Assembly (NCBI GenBank): GCA_019916065.1 | Contig: CM034236.1 | Location: 55,332,690 to 55,396,689, forward strand | DNA: 64,000 nucleotides | Direction: 5' to 3' | Source: Vitellaria paradoxa | Taxonomy: Eukaryota; Streptophyta; Magnoliopsida; Ericales; Sapotaceae | In this document: positions 1 to 11,611 of the stretch, one piece after another | How positions within the stretch are numbered: position 1 is the stretch's first letter | Layout: the number at the start of each line of letters is the position of its first letter | Made by a program: the position numbers and the translations under genes | Notes under the pieces: generated by a model | Told to the model about the DNA's origin: nothing | Database searches by the model: none | The model's input: only the letters and a program-made list of their open reading frames with translations

Positions 1-528
1 TAAAATCTATCTAAAATAAAGGAAAATTAAATTTCGCTAAGGAAAAATCTACGCATAAAGAAAACCTCGGATTTCTTATTACCAAAGGCTACTTGCCAAA
101 AATAAAAAATAAAACTGTGGACTGTGAGAAAGTCTAGAACAATATGCAACTGGACTGGGGTTGGTCTCTCCTCCCGCTAATCCCATGTCGTACAAAACTC
201 AAGACGCAATCATATTAGACATTCACGAATACTTCCCTCACCCTCCGTCGTTTCCATATTTTCCTCCCTATCCGCTCACATCCGGAGCATCCACCCTCCT
301 CTATCGCGGCTTTTCACGCAAACAACGCACGTTTCTCTCTCTACAAGCACTCTCACTCTCTCTAAAAACGTTTTGTGTCTTGTGTTTCTTGCTTGGCCTC
401 GAAAGCAACCTGTGTGGTGTGGTGTGGTCGTCTCTTTCTCCCAAAACCCTCTTCTTTAGGGGATCGTATTCGAACTTTAATAGGCTCGTATTTAGTGCGT
501 GTCTTTCTGTCTCTGTCTGTTTTTAGTG

Positions 529-564
<36 letters not shown>

Positions 565-1017
565 GGACTGATAATTGGGACTGGATTTTTAGACTCTGTG
601 TCTAAGCCATTTAGCTTCTCCGGCTTAATTTCTAGCTTCTTTTGGGGTTCTGATTTCTACATTTGGTACCAATGTAGGACTCATACATTAGTCTGCGTTA
701 TTTTTGCGATCCATGCGCATTTCGACGATTCACAGCTAACTCGGCCCGATTTTCTCACGCGGGTTTGATAGGTTTTGTGGTTTTTCGAATCGAGTGTGGG
801 TAATACTCTTTGGTCTTCGTTGAATTTACAGCGTTTGATCGTGTATTATAGTGTTATATAGAGAAGCCCCTCGGGTGCTTCTTGATTTTTCTTTTTCATG
901 TGGGTTTGATGTTTTTAAATCTTTGGATTAATTTAGTTATTATATGGGAGACATTTTATAGATTGAGGTGTTTTTATCTGGCATATTAGAATTTTTGTGC
1001 TCAGGGTTTGAAGCAAA
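1..1017 (+). promoter_or_regulatory. Upstream region and probable 5' UTR of the RLCK gene
   Basis: The kilobase before the RLCK start codon has no convincing coding content. A pyrimidine-rich stretch with repeated CTCT lies at about 318-366, and T-rich transcribed-looking sequence runs up to the ATG. Open frames here are low in complexity and match no family I know. I infer promoter plus 5' UTR; the transcription start cannot be placed from sequence alone. Confidence 0.45.
529..564. repeat. (CA)n(TA)n compound microsatellite
   Basis: About eleven CA units are followed directly by seven TA units, inside the presumed 5' UTR of the RLCK gene. Its length is likely to vary between individuals. 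Confidence 0.95.
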
Positions 1018-4000
1018 ATGGGGTTAGGTCCTGATGCTGTTAAGGTGGTGGAGACATGGGACGGGGACAAATTGAAGGAGAAGAAGAAGAAAGATGATGA
1101 TGAGGAGACAGGGTGTTGGTTTAAATTCAGATTTTTTGGGACGTGCATGCCATCGAGGTCTAAGGTAGATGGTTCTATGAGTGGCAGAAACACTCAAGAA
1201 GAAGGTATTCTCTTGATATGTTTTACTCAAATGTTTAGGGGTTTTATGATTTTCCATGAAATAGTATCCGTCCTTGATGACATATTTACTTGTGGTTGTT
1301 GTCATATGTTTGAATGGACATTTGTTGGATGTATCTTGCATTGTAATATTGCAGTTCTGCACTTATAAGTTTACATTAGGTTTGGCTCACTGTTTCATCT
1401 GAAGGGCGTGTTTTTTATGTGATATTATCCGACATTTGTTGATGATAAATGTTGACCCTTATAACAAGTGTTAGTTAAACTTCTGGGCTGATAGAGTTCT
1501 TTGTTATCGCTGTTTTCCTGATTGCCAATGTTGGCTTCATTAATTGTGTGTTTTAGTCTGTTGACATGCATATTTACTTGCTATTTTTGATCACCTGGTG
1601 ATGTGTAAAATCTTTAGCTTTTTATTACCTCATATAAAAGGGGGTTGGATTTCTGGAGTGGCTTGGCATTCTAGTCTAGTCTATTGCTCTGTCATTTTTT
1701 TTTAAATATATATATATGTATATATATTATATTAGTATCAAGTAGCCTATTTAACAAACCAATAAAAGAAAAGAAAAAAAAAAAATAGGATAGGAATACA
1801 TGAGGAGAAAATAAGGAAGAAAATTAATTTTATATTTCCATGGAACGTATTTCTGAGACATCAGAGCTTGCAAAAGGATATGCATGTGTCACCATTAATT
1901 TGTTCAATTTTCCATATGCACAGGGAATTGATGAATCTCTCCAACAAACAGGGAAAAAGCATATTTTTTTATCTAGCCTTTGGTAGGTTTCTAATAAATA
2001 TTGTAACTTGCGCTGGGAATTCTGGGATTTTAAACTAAGGAAAGAAGGAGAAAGGACGTGAATAGCAAAAGCATTCACGAGGATGAAGAAAGAGAAGAGA
2101 TTGAGGCAAGAAGAGAATGGGCAATGGATCGGCTGGGGAAAGAGATCAACAAAGACAAAAAGGAGACAATAGTTTCAGGAGTGGAGTAAGAGAGGAAAGT
2201 AAAGAAGAATAGATAACAAGGGTATCCCTTCCCAGTGTGTCACCCTTTTCTCTTCCCTAGAGGCCTCTTTTTTGGCCACATGAAGACACTATAAACAAAA
2301 GGCTAACTTCTATAACTGTCTCACTGAAACTGCCAACATAAAAAAAATATTAGCCTCAAGCATTTTTGGCAACCCATAGAATTTCACAAAACTAGAATGA
2401 CAGCAATACTTGAAAGAAAAAGAATTCCAATATGTACTAAACATGTCCACTTTATTATCATTGTCTGATGGTTCAATGGTGTAGCAAGTTGTCTACGAAT
2501 ACTAATGGACTATCAAGAGTGTGTGACTATCAATCGCGGTGCATCATTTTTGTATACTTGAATCTTTTGTGACATGATTTATTGAACGTTAAAAATTTGT
2601 CTGTTTCTTGAGGTACAAGTTTAAAAGAAATAGAAGTATTTTAGCAGTCAGGAAGTTTTTTTTTAGAATATGAAAATTTATTCTTGAGTATCGGGCCCGG
2701 GGGGGGGGGGGAGATTACATCTCTCAAATATTTATCTCATTGATCTCTGCCCATGATACCACTATTATTTCTTCCTGTGAGTCCTGGTTTTGGCCTTATG
2801 AAAAACCTAGAAACACAAAACTAACTTTTATAATTTAACACTTCCCAACGTAGAAACTGTATAAATCTCAAGTTCCATAAAATTTCATAAAACTAGAGGT
2901 ACAGAAATGCTTTCTGGAGAAAGGACTCCGATTAGGTCTATAATAACTAAAATATCTATTTCCATATCATCTACTCATGGGTCAACATTGAATTGAGCCT
3001 TCTACGATTACCAGTGGATTGGATTTAGGTAGATGAAAAGTTCATGGCTTGATATTGGAGCGCATCAGTATGTATATTGCGTCTTTTGAGATGTGAATCA
3101 TGATTTATGGAATGTTGTAATTTACGTGTTTCTCGAGGTAGACATTAAATATTATTATAGTTTTTTCTTTAGCAGAAAAGAAGTTTTGTTTAGTATAAGA
3201 ATGGCTGTCATATATTCTTTGATTAGACCACTCTTCTTTCTTCCCAAGAGGCCTGTAGGCTCTTTCTGATTTTATGAAAACCCTAGAAACAAAAAGCTAT
3301 CTTTTATAACTATCACTTCACAATCTAGAAAAAATATGTCTCAAGTTCCTTTCAGAACCTACAGATTTTCATAAAACTAGAGGGACAACAATGCAGACAA
3401 AGTTGTCTAAAACTAGAGAGACAACAAAATTTCATAAAACTGGAAAGAAAAGACTTTGTAATAACGAAAACATCCATTGCAATGTCATTTTCTCAGGGTT
3501 CCATGGTGAAGTGAGCATCCTTTGAATACTGATGGAGTGGATTCCAGCATAACAAACAGTACATTACTTTATATGGTGGCGCATTACTTTTGTGTACTTG
3601 CATCTTTTGGGATGCTATTTGTGGAATATTTTTTAATTTATGTGTTTCGTGAGGTAGAAGTTCAAAAATTGAAGATTTGCTTTAGTAGTAAAGAGGTTTT
3701 GTTTAGAATATGAAAACCTATATTATGTATTCTTGAGTAGTAATGCGTTATGATTCATGCGTAATGAAAAGATCAAGAATGTAATAAGTTTATGATGGAA
3801 TTTAGGGCTTTGTGCTCGGCTTGTTTACTACACGACTCCTATTTCTTATTCAAGCTCAACTAGTTTATAAATGGACGAGCCCAAGTGAGTCTTATGTTGA
3901 GCCTGTGTCGTTCATGAACAATTCTTCATTGGAAATCTTTTGTATTATAAGAAAAAAAAATTTAATCACAATCAACGTAAGTCACAATAAATAACATTAA

Positions 4001-7000
4001 CTTATTGCAATTTATATGTTATATCTATATATTTCAAATGTAATTACTAACATAGAAATATTAAATATGTGTAATTACTAACTTATATAGATTTAGAATA
4101 TTATTGTGGGACATAAGTGTAATTACTAATATAGAAATGGTTCAGCTAAAATTTGATAAATGTAATGCAGTTTTCAGAATGGAAAAACACAAACATTATA
4201 TAAATAGCCTAAGCGAGTCTTATGTTGAGCCTGTGTTGTTCATGATCAACTCTTCATTGGAAATCTTTCATAATATAAGAAAAAAAAAAAATGTTTCATC
4301 ACAATCAAGTAAGTTTTCGTAAGTCACAAGAGATAACATTAACTTATTGCAATTTATAATGTTATATCTATATATTTCAAATATAATTATTAACACAGGA
4401 ATATTAAATATGTATAATTACTAACTTAAGATTTTGAATATTATTGCTGGATATGATAGTTCAAGGTGTAATTACTGATATAGAAATGGTTTAGCTAAAA
4501 ATTTGATAATTGTAATGCAATTTTTAGAATGGAAAAACACTAAAACATTATATAAATAAAAATATTTAATTAATATATTTATATATATATGTTTTTGGAC
4601 TTGGCTTGTTTTTACTAAATGAGCCTAATTTTTTGGTTCAAGCTGGGCTTGTTTTATTAAACTAGTGACTCAAGCTGAGCCCAAGGTTGTTCATGAACGG
4701 CTTGTTTCATTTACAACCTTAATGGATTCTATAACTAAAAAGGCATAATGTCACTTGTTTTTATTCTCATTTGGGGTGCATGCAAAAATCATGTGATGTT
4801 TTGAGACTAGCTATTGCCCTTGTGAAATTCCTTCGGGTTGTTTTCTCTAACTAGTGGCAGTGACATCAGTGAAACACGTTTTCCAACAATTATTATTGTT
4901 ATTATTATTTTGCTGTTGGAAGTTTTATTCTTTCCCCATTGGGATAGAATTCAAAGGTAGAAGAGCCACCGATATAGCATAAAGATTTTGATCAAATAAG
5001 GAATACTGGTTCTTCCATATTAGATATGCTTTTGAAAGTGGATATAAAATTTGTGGATTTTGAGTAAGCCTGCATTGAGATAATGTTGTTGCATACTAGT
5101 TTTGACTAACCATGCCATTCTTTGGCATTATTGCTTTAATGTGTATGTGATTAAAGTTCATGCAGATCACATGGCCAATTGATTTAGGCAGTCTACCATG
5201 TATCTCCCATTTATGGACCTACGTGATCCTTGTAATGGTTAATATATTGGTAGTTATACTTCGTGCTGGAGATGTTTTGGAACCCAAGACCTTTTCTTGT
5301 TATTAACAAGTGTCTGCTTGCAAACCACCAAGCGTTTTGTTTTTACATGCCATAGGTTTTCAAATTTCAACACAAATTGTGCAGTCTTATGTATGTGTGT
5401 GCACGTATTTTTTGTATGATAAACTTATTGCTTTTGGTTTATCCACTAGATGTGCTGTAATTTCTAACTACATTTTGGATGAAGTTGAGTGAAAAATATG
5501 AGAGTTATAAATGATCGAGTGTAATTCCCACAAAAAAAAAAAAAAAAAAGGGTTGGGCGTAAGACATTGAGCTGGGTAAGAAAACAAATTTCGTGAGTTT
5601 TTATTTACAGAGATTTTTTTTCTACTTATGGGGAAAAAAAGGAAGACAAATGCATGCAGTGTTGTTTACTTACATTTTATGCACTCAGAGCTAGTGATAT
5701 AGCTTGTGACAGGAGGATGAGAAATACAGGGGGGAATTTGAAATTTCTCAACTTCTAGGACATCGATTGGGATTGTGTTTTGGATCATTATTGCCTTGTC
5801 ATGTTTTCCATACTGCACAGATCTTTTGGTTGTTCACCCTTCAATATGCAGGTACACCAGAGATGAACTTTAAATTGTTTCCATCCTTACTGATACGTGT
5901 TCATGGGCATGTGACAAATCTTGTATGTGATATTCTGCGACATTTGAGAACCATTTTCCGAGACTATTGTTTATTATGACATATCAAAAATTGGAAATTG
6001 CGAATGATATATGCGTACAGTATTCAATTGCTTAGGAATTACATGCCGTGAAATTTGTTATTTTTTGCATGTAAAACAGTGGAGAGTAAATTTACAAATG
6101 ATATAAGCATAGACCAACCACCTGCTCCAGTTGTATCATCTTCAACGACAAGCAATACAGAAAGTACTCCATCCACTCCCAATACAGGCGAAGAGCTGAA
6201 AATTTCTTCTCAGCTTCGAAAGTTCACTTTCAGTGAGCTTAAATCAGCAACAAGGAATTTTAGGGCCGAGAGTCTACTTGGAGAGGGTGGATTTGGTTGT
6301 GTTTTCAAAGGTTGGATCAATGAGAGTGGAACTACAGCAGTGAGACCTGGAACAGGGCTTACAGTTGCAGTGAAAACCCTCAATCATGATGGACTTCAGG
6401 GTCATAAAGAGTGGCTTGTATGAACATTTCCCTTTTTGAAAGATTTTGCCAGCACACCATCCTTGTTTTGCTTCTAACAATTGATGGTTCTTTTGTACTT
6501 CTCTTTGGCAGGCTGAAGTAAATTTTCTTGGTGACCTCCTTCATCCTAATTTGGTTAAATTAATTGGTTATTGCATTGAGGAGGATCAAAGGGTGCTTGT
6601 GTATGAGTTTATGCCTCGGGGAAGCTTGGAGAACCACCTGTTCAGAAGTACGCTACTGAACTTTGTCTTCCTATAAATATGCCCTTCTGTCTTGCACTTG
6701 CCTATCAATTGACTTCTGCTAATTGTGTTCAAAATAAATGATTTGGTTCTATTTGGTGGAATGCTCATAACATATCATAACCTCGGGTAGCTTTTATCCT
6801 CGGAGGGGCATTTATCCAACGTACTGGTAATAATTGAAAAAAATTATTCATGTTTCCTTATTTGTTTTGACTTTCTAAAAACTGGAGGAAAAAAATTTCT
6901 TGATATATTAGTCCTGAAAGAGGAAGCCGTATTTAAGTTTTTTTTTTTTGGGGGGGGGGGAATATTCTATTAATTAGGGTTGGTTTGCTCAACATAAACT

Positions 7001-10000
7001 TTAACATAACAACATGAAAAAAAGCAAATATATAAACACTCATGGTGGTAATGGTCAGTTTAATACTGTTGACTTCAGGCTGTAAGGTTGTCATGTTCCA
7101 GGTATGGTTTTCACTTTGAGGATGCTACCATCAAATGTGTTACTCTTTTTTGTCTCATTCAAATCCCTGCTTCCCCCTTCGAAAAAATAATAATAAAAAT
7201 AAAATAAAGGAAACGCGCATATACATTTCCATTTGTATATTAAAGTTTTTGGGCTAAAAAATTTTTATGTTATGGTTCAGCCCCCTTAAAATTTAAAAAA
7301 TGAGATACCTCAGTTAAAAACACTACTTGTACATATAATTTTTTTGGTCAAAAACTTTTTATGCTATAGAGCACCCCTAAAATTAAGAATTAAAAAAAAA
7401 AAAAAAACCTTTAGTTCAAAGAAACACAATTAGTACATATAAATTTTTTGGTAAAAAAAAAAAAAAATTTAAGCCATGGACTAATCTCCATAAAATTTGA
7501 ATATTTTTTCTTAGTTGTTATAATAGTCCAAAATTTGACAGCCTAACTAATTTTTTCCCCCCCTTTTGGTGATGCATTTTTGTTAAATATTGATTAGGTT
7601 TTATATGTTAATTTATTTTTTATTAGTAAATAAGATTGATAATATTGTAATTTTTTCTAGGTTGGTATTTGCTTCAGAAAAAAAAAAAAAAACTTAATTT
7701 GGCCCCCTGGACAAAAAATCTTGGCTTTGTCCCTTATTATGATGTGTTACTGAACAATGTAGCTGCACCTACCAATTTTTGTTTTCTTTGTTAACAAGCA
7801 TGATTTCTGTGGCAGGATCTCTGCCACTTCCTTGGTCGATAAGAATGAAAATTGCACTTGGTGCTGCACAGGGTCTTGCCTTTCTTCATGAGGAGGCTGA
7901 AAGGCCAGTTATATATCGAGATTTTAAAACGTCAAACATCCTTTTAGATGCGGTATGTTGCTTTAACACTACATAGACCAATGTGGTTTTCTTATTGTTT
8001 AGTCTTACTGCTTTCTAAACATGTTTTTCCAGGACTACAATGTGAAGCTTTCTGATTTTGGACTTGCCAAAGATGGCCCAGAAGGAGATAAGACACATGT
8101 ATCCACTCGAGTAATGGGAACCTATGGCTATGCAGCCCCCGAGTATGTCATGACAGGTTAGCATGGTTAAACCTCATTTTTTGTCTCACATTTATTTGAA
8201 ATCATTTTACCCTTTTTTTTTGGGGGGGGGGGGGTGTCACTGTCATGAGTAGGTTATTGTTGTAATCATTCCCTGGCGCTGAACTAGGCATCATCCCCCT
8301 GGTGATAGGGTGCCATACTGTTTGCCAGATATTCTGATATCCTTTTGTTTCCTTTGTAAGAATGCATTGAATGCATAATACTTCCATGTGATGCACTTGA
8401 GGCATATTTCTCCCAGAGCCCTTAATTTGCTCTATTACCATAGTTTCCAAGTAGGGGATCTGCTTTCCCTAGTTTTTCCCCTTATGAATGACGAATAATA
8501 TTTGTTTTAAATTTGTTAGATGTGGTGATGGTTAGGAGATAAACAAAATAAGTGAGTATATGTTTAGTAACACAGAACATAGTATGAGAATTTCTATGGG
8601 ACAGCAAATGAACCGATCTGAGCAAACTACAGTACTATGCTATTCTGGCTTGGCTTAGCCAAGATGGGATGGTGTTTGGACCTGCTTGGAGTCTTGGACA
8701 AAGTTGAGTTTGGCCTGACGTTGTGCAGTAGCTTCCCAATCTTCCAACAAGCTCGCTTGAGCTTGTTTATGCAGTGAATTGTCAAGGAGTAATACAAGGG
8801 AAAAGAGAAGCCTACAAATCAGAGATGGATGATATCAATGATAAACAGTAGACATAGATCTAGACAAATCAGTCGCATCTAAGCCTAAATTTGTAAATAT
8901 CTGATGAAAAATTAGCAATAAATAGTAATAGGCATAGATTGCTGCGGGCTTGTGGATCTTCAAGTTAGAGATTATTTGTGAGATAGATCAGATCTATTTG
9001 AATGCAATAATAGGAAAGAGTATGGATCATGGAAGAATATGTTATTATATCATAGACAAGTGGTATGGAGTATAGAATATGCTATAAATATTATTGTCCA
9101 CTATTCTTTCTAGGTTTTTTGTCTTTTTTCATGCTATCTTGGTTTTTTTTTTGGGGGGGGGAGGGGGGGTGGTATCAAAGAGCAGCAAGTACAAAATCCT
9201 AAACGGGACAAATTAGTAAAATATGGTATGCCAATCCTAACTCATAGGGAATGGATGCATGCGCTAATGCCTTTTTTTTTTTTTTTGGTTGGTGGTTTGG
9301 GAAGAGGGTGGGGGGGGGGCTAGAACCCTTTTAGAGATTGTGATAGTATGATATGGATTAGCACGACTTCATTTAAGACTTTATTTAATGTTGTCGTATA
9401 GTGGAGATCGCCCTCTTAAACCAACTGGGGGTCTCAAGTCCCTTGAGGGAGGAGACAAGTTGCCCTCGAAGAACTTCTAGTTCCAGCCGTAATCAACCTC
9501 ATTTTGATTGATGGAACTTAGTTATAAATTTTGATGGGGTCACACTTAATTGTGACACCGCAACTTGGATTTTGAATGAGTGACCATAATGCAGCACTTG
9601 GTTATGTTTATATGTCTATGCTTCTTTGGAATGTTTATGTGGGGCATGTTTAGAAGAACTATAGAGTTTCCTTCAATAATTGAATAAAGATTATCCTTGA
9701 TTAAATATGACAAGAATCATCAGATGGGGCTCCTGACTGTAACTGTCTAACATCGTCGATTTTATGCCAGGACATCTTACATCAAAGAGTGATGTCTACA
9801 GCTTTGGGGTGGTTTTATTAGAAATGTTGACCGGCAGAAGATCCATGGACAAAACCGGCCAAATGGGGAGCATAACTTGGTTGAATGGGCACGGCCATAT
9901 ATTGGAGTAAGGAGAAGGTTCTATCGATTAATGGATCCCCGACTTGAAGGTCGTTTCTCAATCAAAGGTGCTCAGAAAGCAGTTGAGTTGGCTGCTCATT

Positions 10001-10596
10001 GCCTTAGCCGTGACCCAAAAGCCAGACCTCTGATGAGTGAAGTTGTCGAAGCCTTAAAACCTTTACCTGATCTCAATGACATGGCCTATTCCTCATCCTA
10101 CTTCCAGGCTATGCAGGCTGAAGGGGCTGGAATCAACCCAAATGCTAGAAATGGAATTAAACTGCAGACTGGAGTGTTACTGAAGCATGGGCAACCAACC
10201 CGGAGTCTCTCCATACCAAGTGGGTCATATGCCTCTCCATATCACCATAATTATACTCATCGCCTCACCAAACCTATTCCTATTATTAGACAACCGGTGC
10301 ATAATTATCTTCACCCATCACCGAAACCTATTGTTAGACAACAAACGTTGAGTGAATGTGCAGCCAATTTTGGTATCTTGCGAGGAATGTGGAATCAGTT
10401 TGGGCAGCAGAGAAATTGCAGATTGTGTCTTCAAGTTAATACTTTATTCCCCCCCCCCACCCCAAAAAAAAAAAAAAAAATACCCCCCCCAAAAAAAAGG
10501 GGAGGTGGATGGGCTTTGTCTTGTGATACAGTTGACTCACCGGAGGTAGAAATTCTGGAGAGAATCAGGAAGTCATTCTCGAGTGGCTTGTTTTGA
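1018..10596 (+). CDS. RLCK subfamily VII kinase, PBL34/35/36-like; frameshift in last exon
   Basis: Cytoplasmic Ser/Thr kinase of the type acting below plant pattern-recognition receptors. I infer exons 1018-1204, 6080-6417, 6512-6647, 7816-7952, 8033-8156 and 9771 onward; all splice sites are GT-AG and phases agree. The N-terminus (MGLG, then GCWFKFRF and PSRSKVD) is typical of PBL34-36. Visible kinase motifs are the Gly loop GEGGFGCV (130-137), Lys161, YRD with Asp256, DFG at 274-276, [10 protein letters not shown] and SDVYSFGVV. In exon 6, after codon 335, the run at 9850-9853 is one A short of the frame seen in the paralogue at 46.6 kb, and TAA at 9908-9910 would stop translation near codon 353. 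The correct frame is open again downstream. At 10342-10344 CAA replaces the paralogue's TAA, so that frame runs on through a Pro/Lys low-complexity tail to 10596. Without both changes the length would be about 500 residues, as in the family. Confidence 0.85.
2255..3745. repeat. Diverged tandem triplication, about 490-bp unit
   Basis: Three successive units (about 2255-2690, 2760-3210, 3230-3745) share the same order of landmarks: a GAGGCCT-like start, 'aaccctagaaacaaaa', 'tttcataaaactagag', a CATC...TTTTG box, and 'gaggtagaagtt' followed by a T-run and 'tttagaatatgaaaa'. Divergence is high, so the triplication is old. No coding frame is conserved between units. Confidence 0.7.
3887..4560. repeat. 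Tandem duplication, 328-bp period
   Basis: Two units start with 'gagtcttatgttgagcctgt' at 3887 and 4215. They stay alignable through 'cattggaaatctttt', an A-run, 'taacattaacttattgcaat' and AT-rich ends. They lie in intron 1 and are non-coding. Confidence 0.8.
6648..7815 (+). other. Intron 3 of the RLCK gene
   Basis: Lies between donor GTACGC after 6647 and an acceptor at 7815; the split codon restores Arg221. It contains a T-run followed by a G-run at about 6938-6960 and several A/T-rich runs. The stretch 7100-7740 looks like decayed repeat sequence ('gacaaaaaatcttggctttg'), but I cannot assign a family. Confidence 0.6.
8157..9770 (+). other. Intron 5 of the RLCK gene; second half duplicated elsewhere
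   Basis: From about 8607 ('caaatgaaccgatctgagc') to its end, this intron is repeated nearly base for base at 45,416-46,583, upstream of a second copy of the last exon. It contains T/G homopolymer junctions at 8213-8233, 9143-9168 and 9272-9319. No gene is seen inside it. Confidence 0.75.
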
Positions 10597-10991
10597 ACTT
10601 ATGATGTTATTGCCATCTGGCTTTGATTATTTTTATTTATTTATTTATTATTACTGTTTTTTAATAGAAGAGTACTCCTTGTTACATGTTTTTAATGTGT
10701 TGTAGCAATTTTCTGGTTGAGCCACATTCATGGTGATTTGAGGACAGTTATATCTTTTAATTTTGCCCCTGGAGGAAATTGCACCCCTGCCCTCTTTAAG
10801 AAATCTATGACCATGAAGACTGCAGATTTGAATAGAAACAAAGCTTAAATGTATAACATGGAATGGTATCTTGTCACATTTTTAGGCACACCCTGGACAC
10901 GACAACATGGCACGCTGTGTCTATTAATGCCCATTGCTCCGAACGCATTGCGATGCTATTAGTTCCAGACTCAGGCATCGACTTTGTTAAT
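10597..10991. other. Convergent 3' intergenic segment between RLCK and RLK
   Basis: Follows the RLCK frame and precedes a minus-strand RLK fragment. It matches 47,400-47,792, and pieces recur at 52,720-52,803 and 53,852-53,935, so it belongs to the duplicated module. It has the AT-rich look of a 3' UTR and spacer; no other feature is seen. Confidence 0.6.
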
Positions 10992-11215
10992 TTAGTCGAT
11001 AAATACCACTTCTTGATTCACTAGCTGCAACAGTGAAATTGCACGAAGAGGTGTAGTCTGAGCACCCCTAGTGCAAGAAAGGGACTTTTGAGGACACCCT
11101 CAACATTGTAGGCCGAGATCTGGATTCAGAACGCAAGCATGCAAATGCTAGTGTAGATACAAGAACAAGTTTCTCCTACAACTAGAGGATTAGTCACTTG
11201 TTCAATTCCTAACAG
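10992..11215 (-). pseudogene. C-terminal fragment of an LRR-RLK kinase domain
   Basis: The minus strand matches the last exon of the RLK at 47,793-48,155: the same stop context, the C-terminal 'VNQEV.FID' residues and the 'ACLR' segment. Similarity ends abruptly near 11,215, where unrelated spacer begins. The rest of the kinase, the membrane segment and the ectodomain are missing, so it cannot function. Its position just downstream of the RLCK equals that of the 47.8-50.4 kb RLK, so it is the remnant of the same gene in this module. Confidence 0.75.
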
Positions 11216-11611
11216 TAATGAAGTAAGGCATAAATCACCAAAATATCGTGAATCATTTTTCTTGATTGTACATTTTATTCTTCATTTCTTGTTTTTGTTT
11301 TTTGTTCTTTTTCAACTGCTTCTATATGTAAAGCGCAACCATATTCCAATTTATCCAACTTCTTTTATTATATGTAGCATTTCTATATTTCAGTTTTTGC
11401 AGGGAATGAGTAGTATTGAGTTCAGTGCTTGAACTTGGACAGAAAATTTTTGATACAAAGGTATCATTATATTACACAATACATAGCAGTTACTTTTGAT
11501 ACAAATGTATTATTATACTACACACACATCATAATGGTTACGAACCCACTGCTGGAAGCAATCCGATGCTCAACGTTTCATTTCTGGCATTGACTTCATT
11601 AGCTCACTGCA
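11216..11611. other. Spacer between RLK fragment and RLK pseudogene
   Basis: AT-rich spacer with the block 'gagttcagtgcttgaac' near 11,418. The same block recurs near 31,700, 34,940, 51,300 and 54,590, each time as duplicated spacer of this cluster. No gene is seen. Confidence 0.6.

Larger units (their letters stand above)
1205..6079 (+). other. Intron 1 of the RLCK gene (4.9 kb)
   Basis: Bounded by donor GTATTC at 1205 and acceptor ...AAACAG ending at 6079; the join restores a Val codon and the family-typical linker. It holds two tandem-repeat systems (listed separately), a 13-base G run at 2699-2711 and a poly-A run near 5531-5549. I see no gene or recognisable transposon in 1205-2250 or 4561-6079. 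Confidence 0.8.

Noticed and set aside
161..605. Overlapping open frames of 60-120 codons upstream of the RLCK
   Set aside because: They are low-complexity, overlap the pyrimidine tract and CA/TA microsatellite, and resemble no protein family. They lie in the presumed promoter and 5' UTR.
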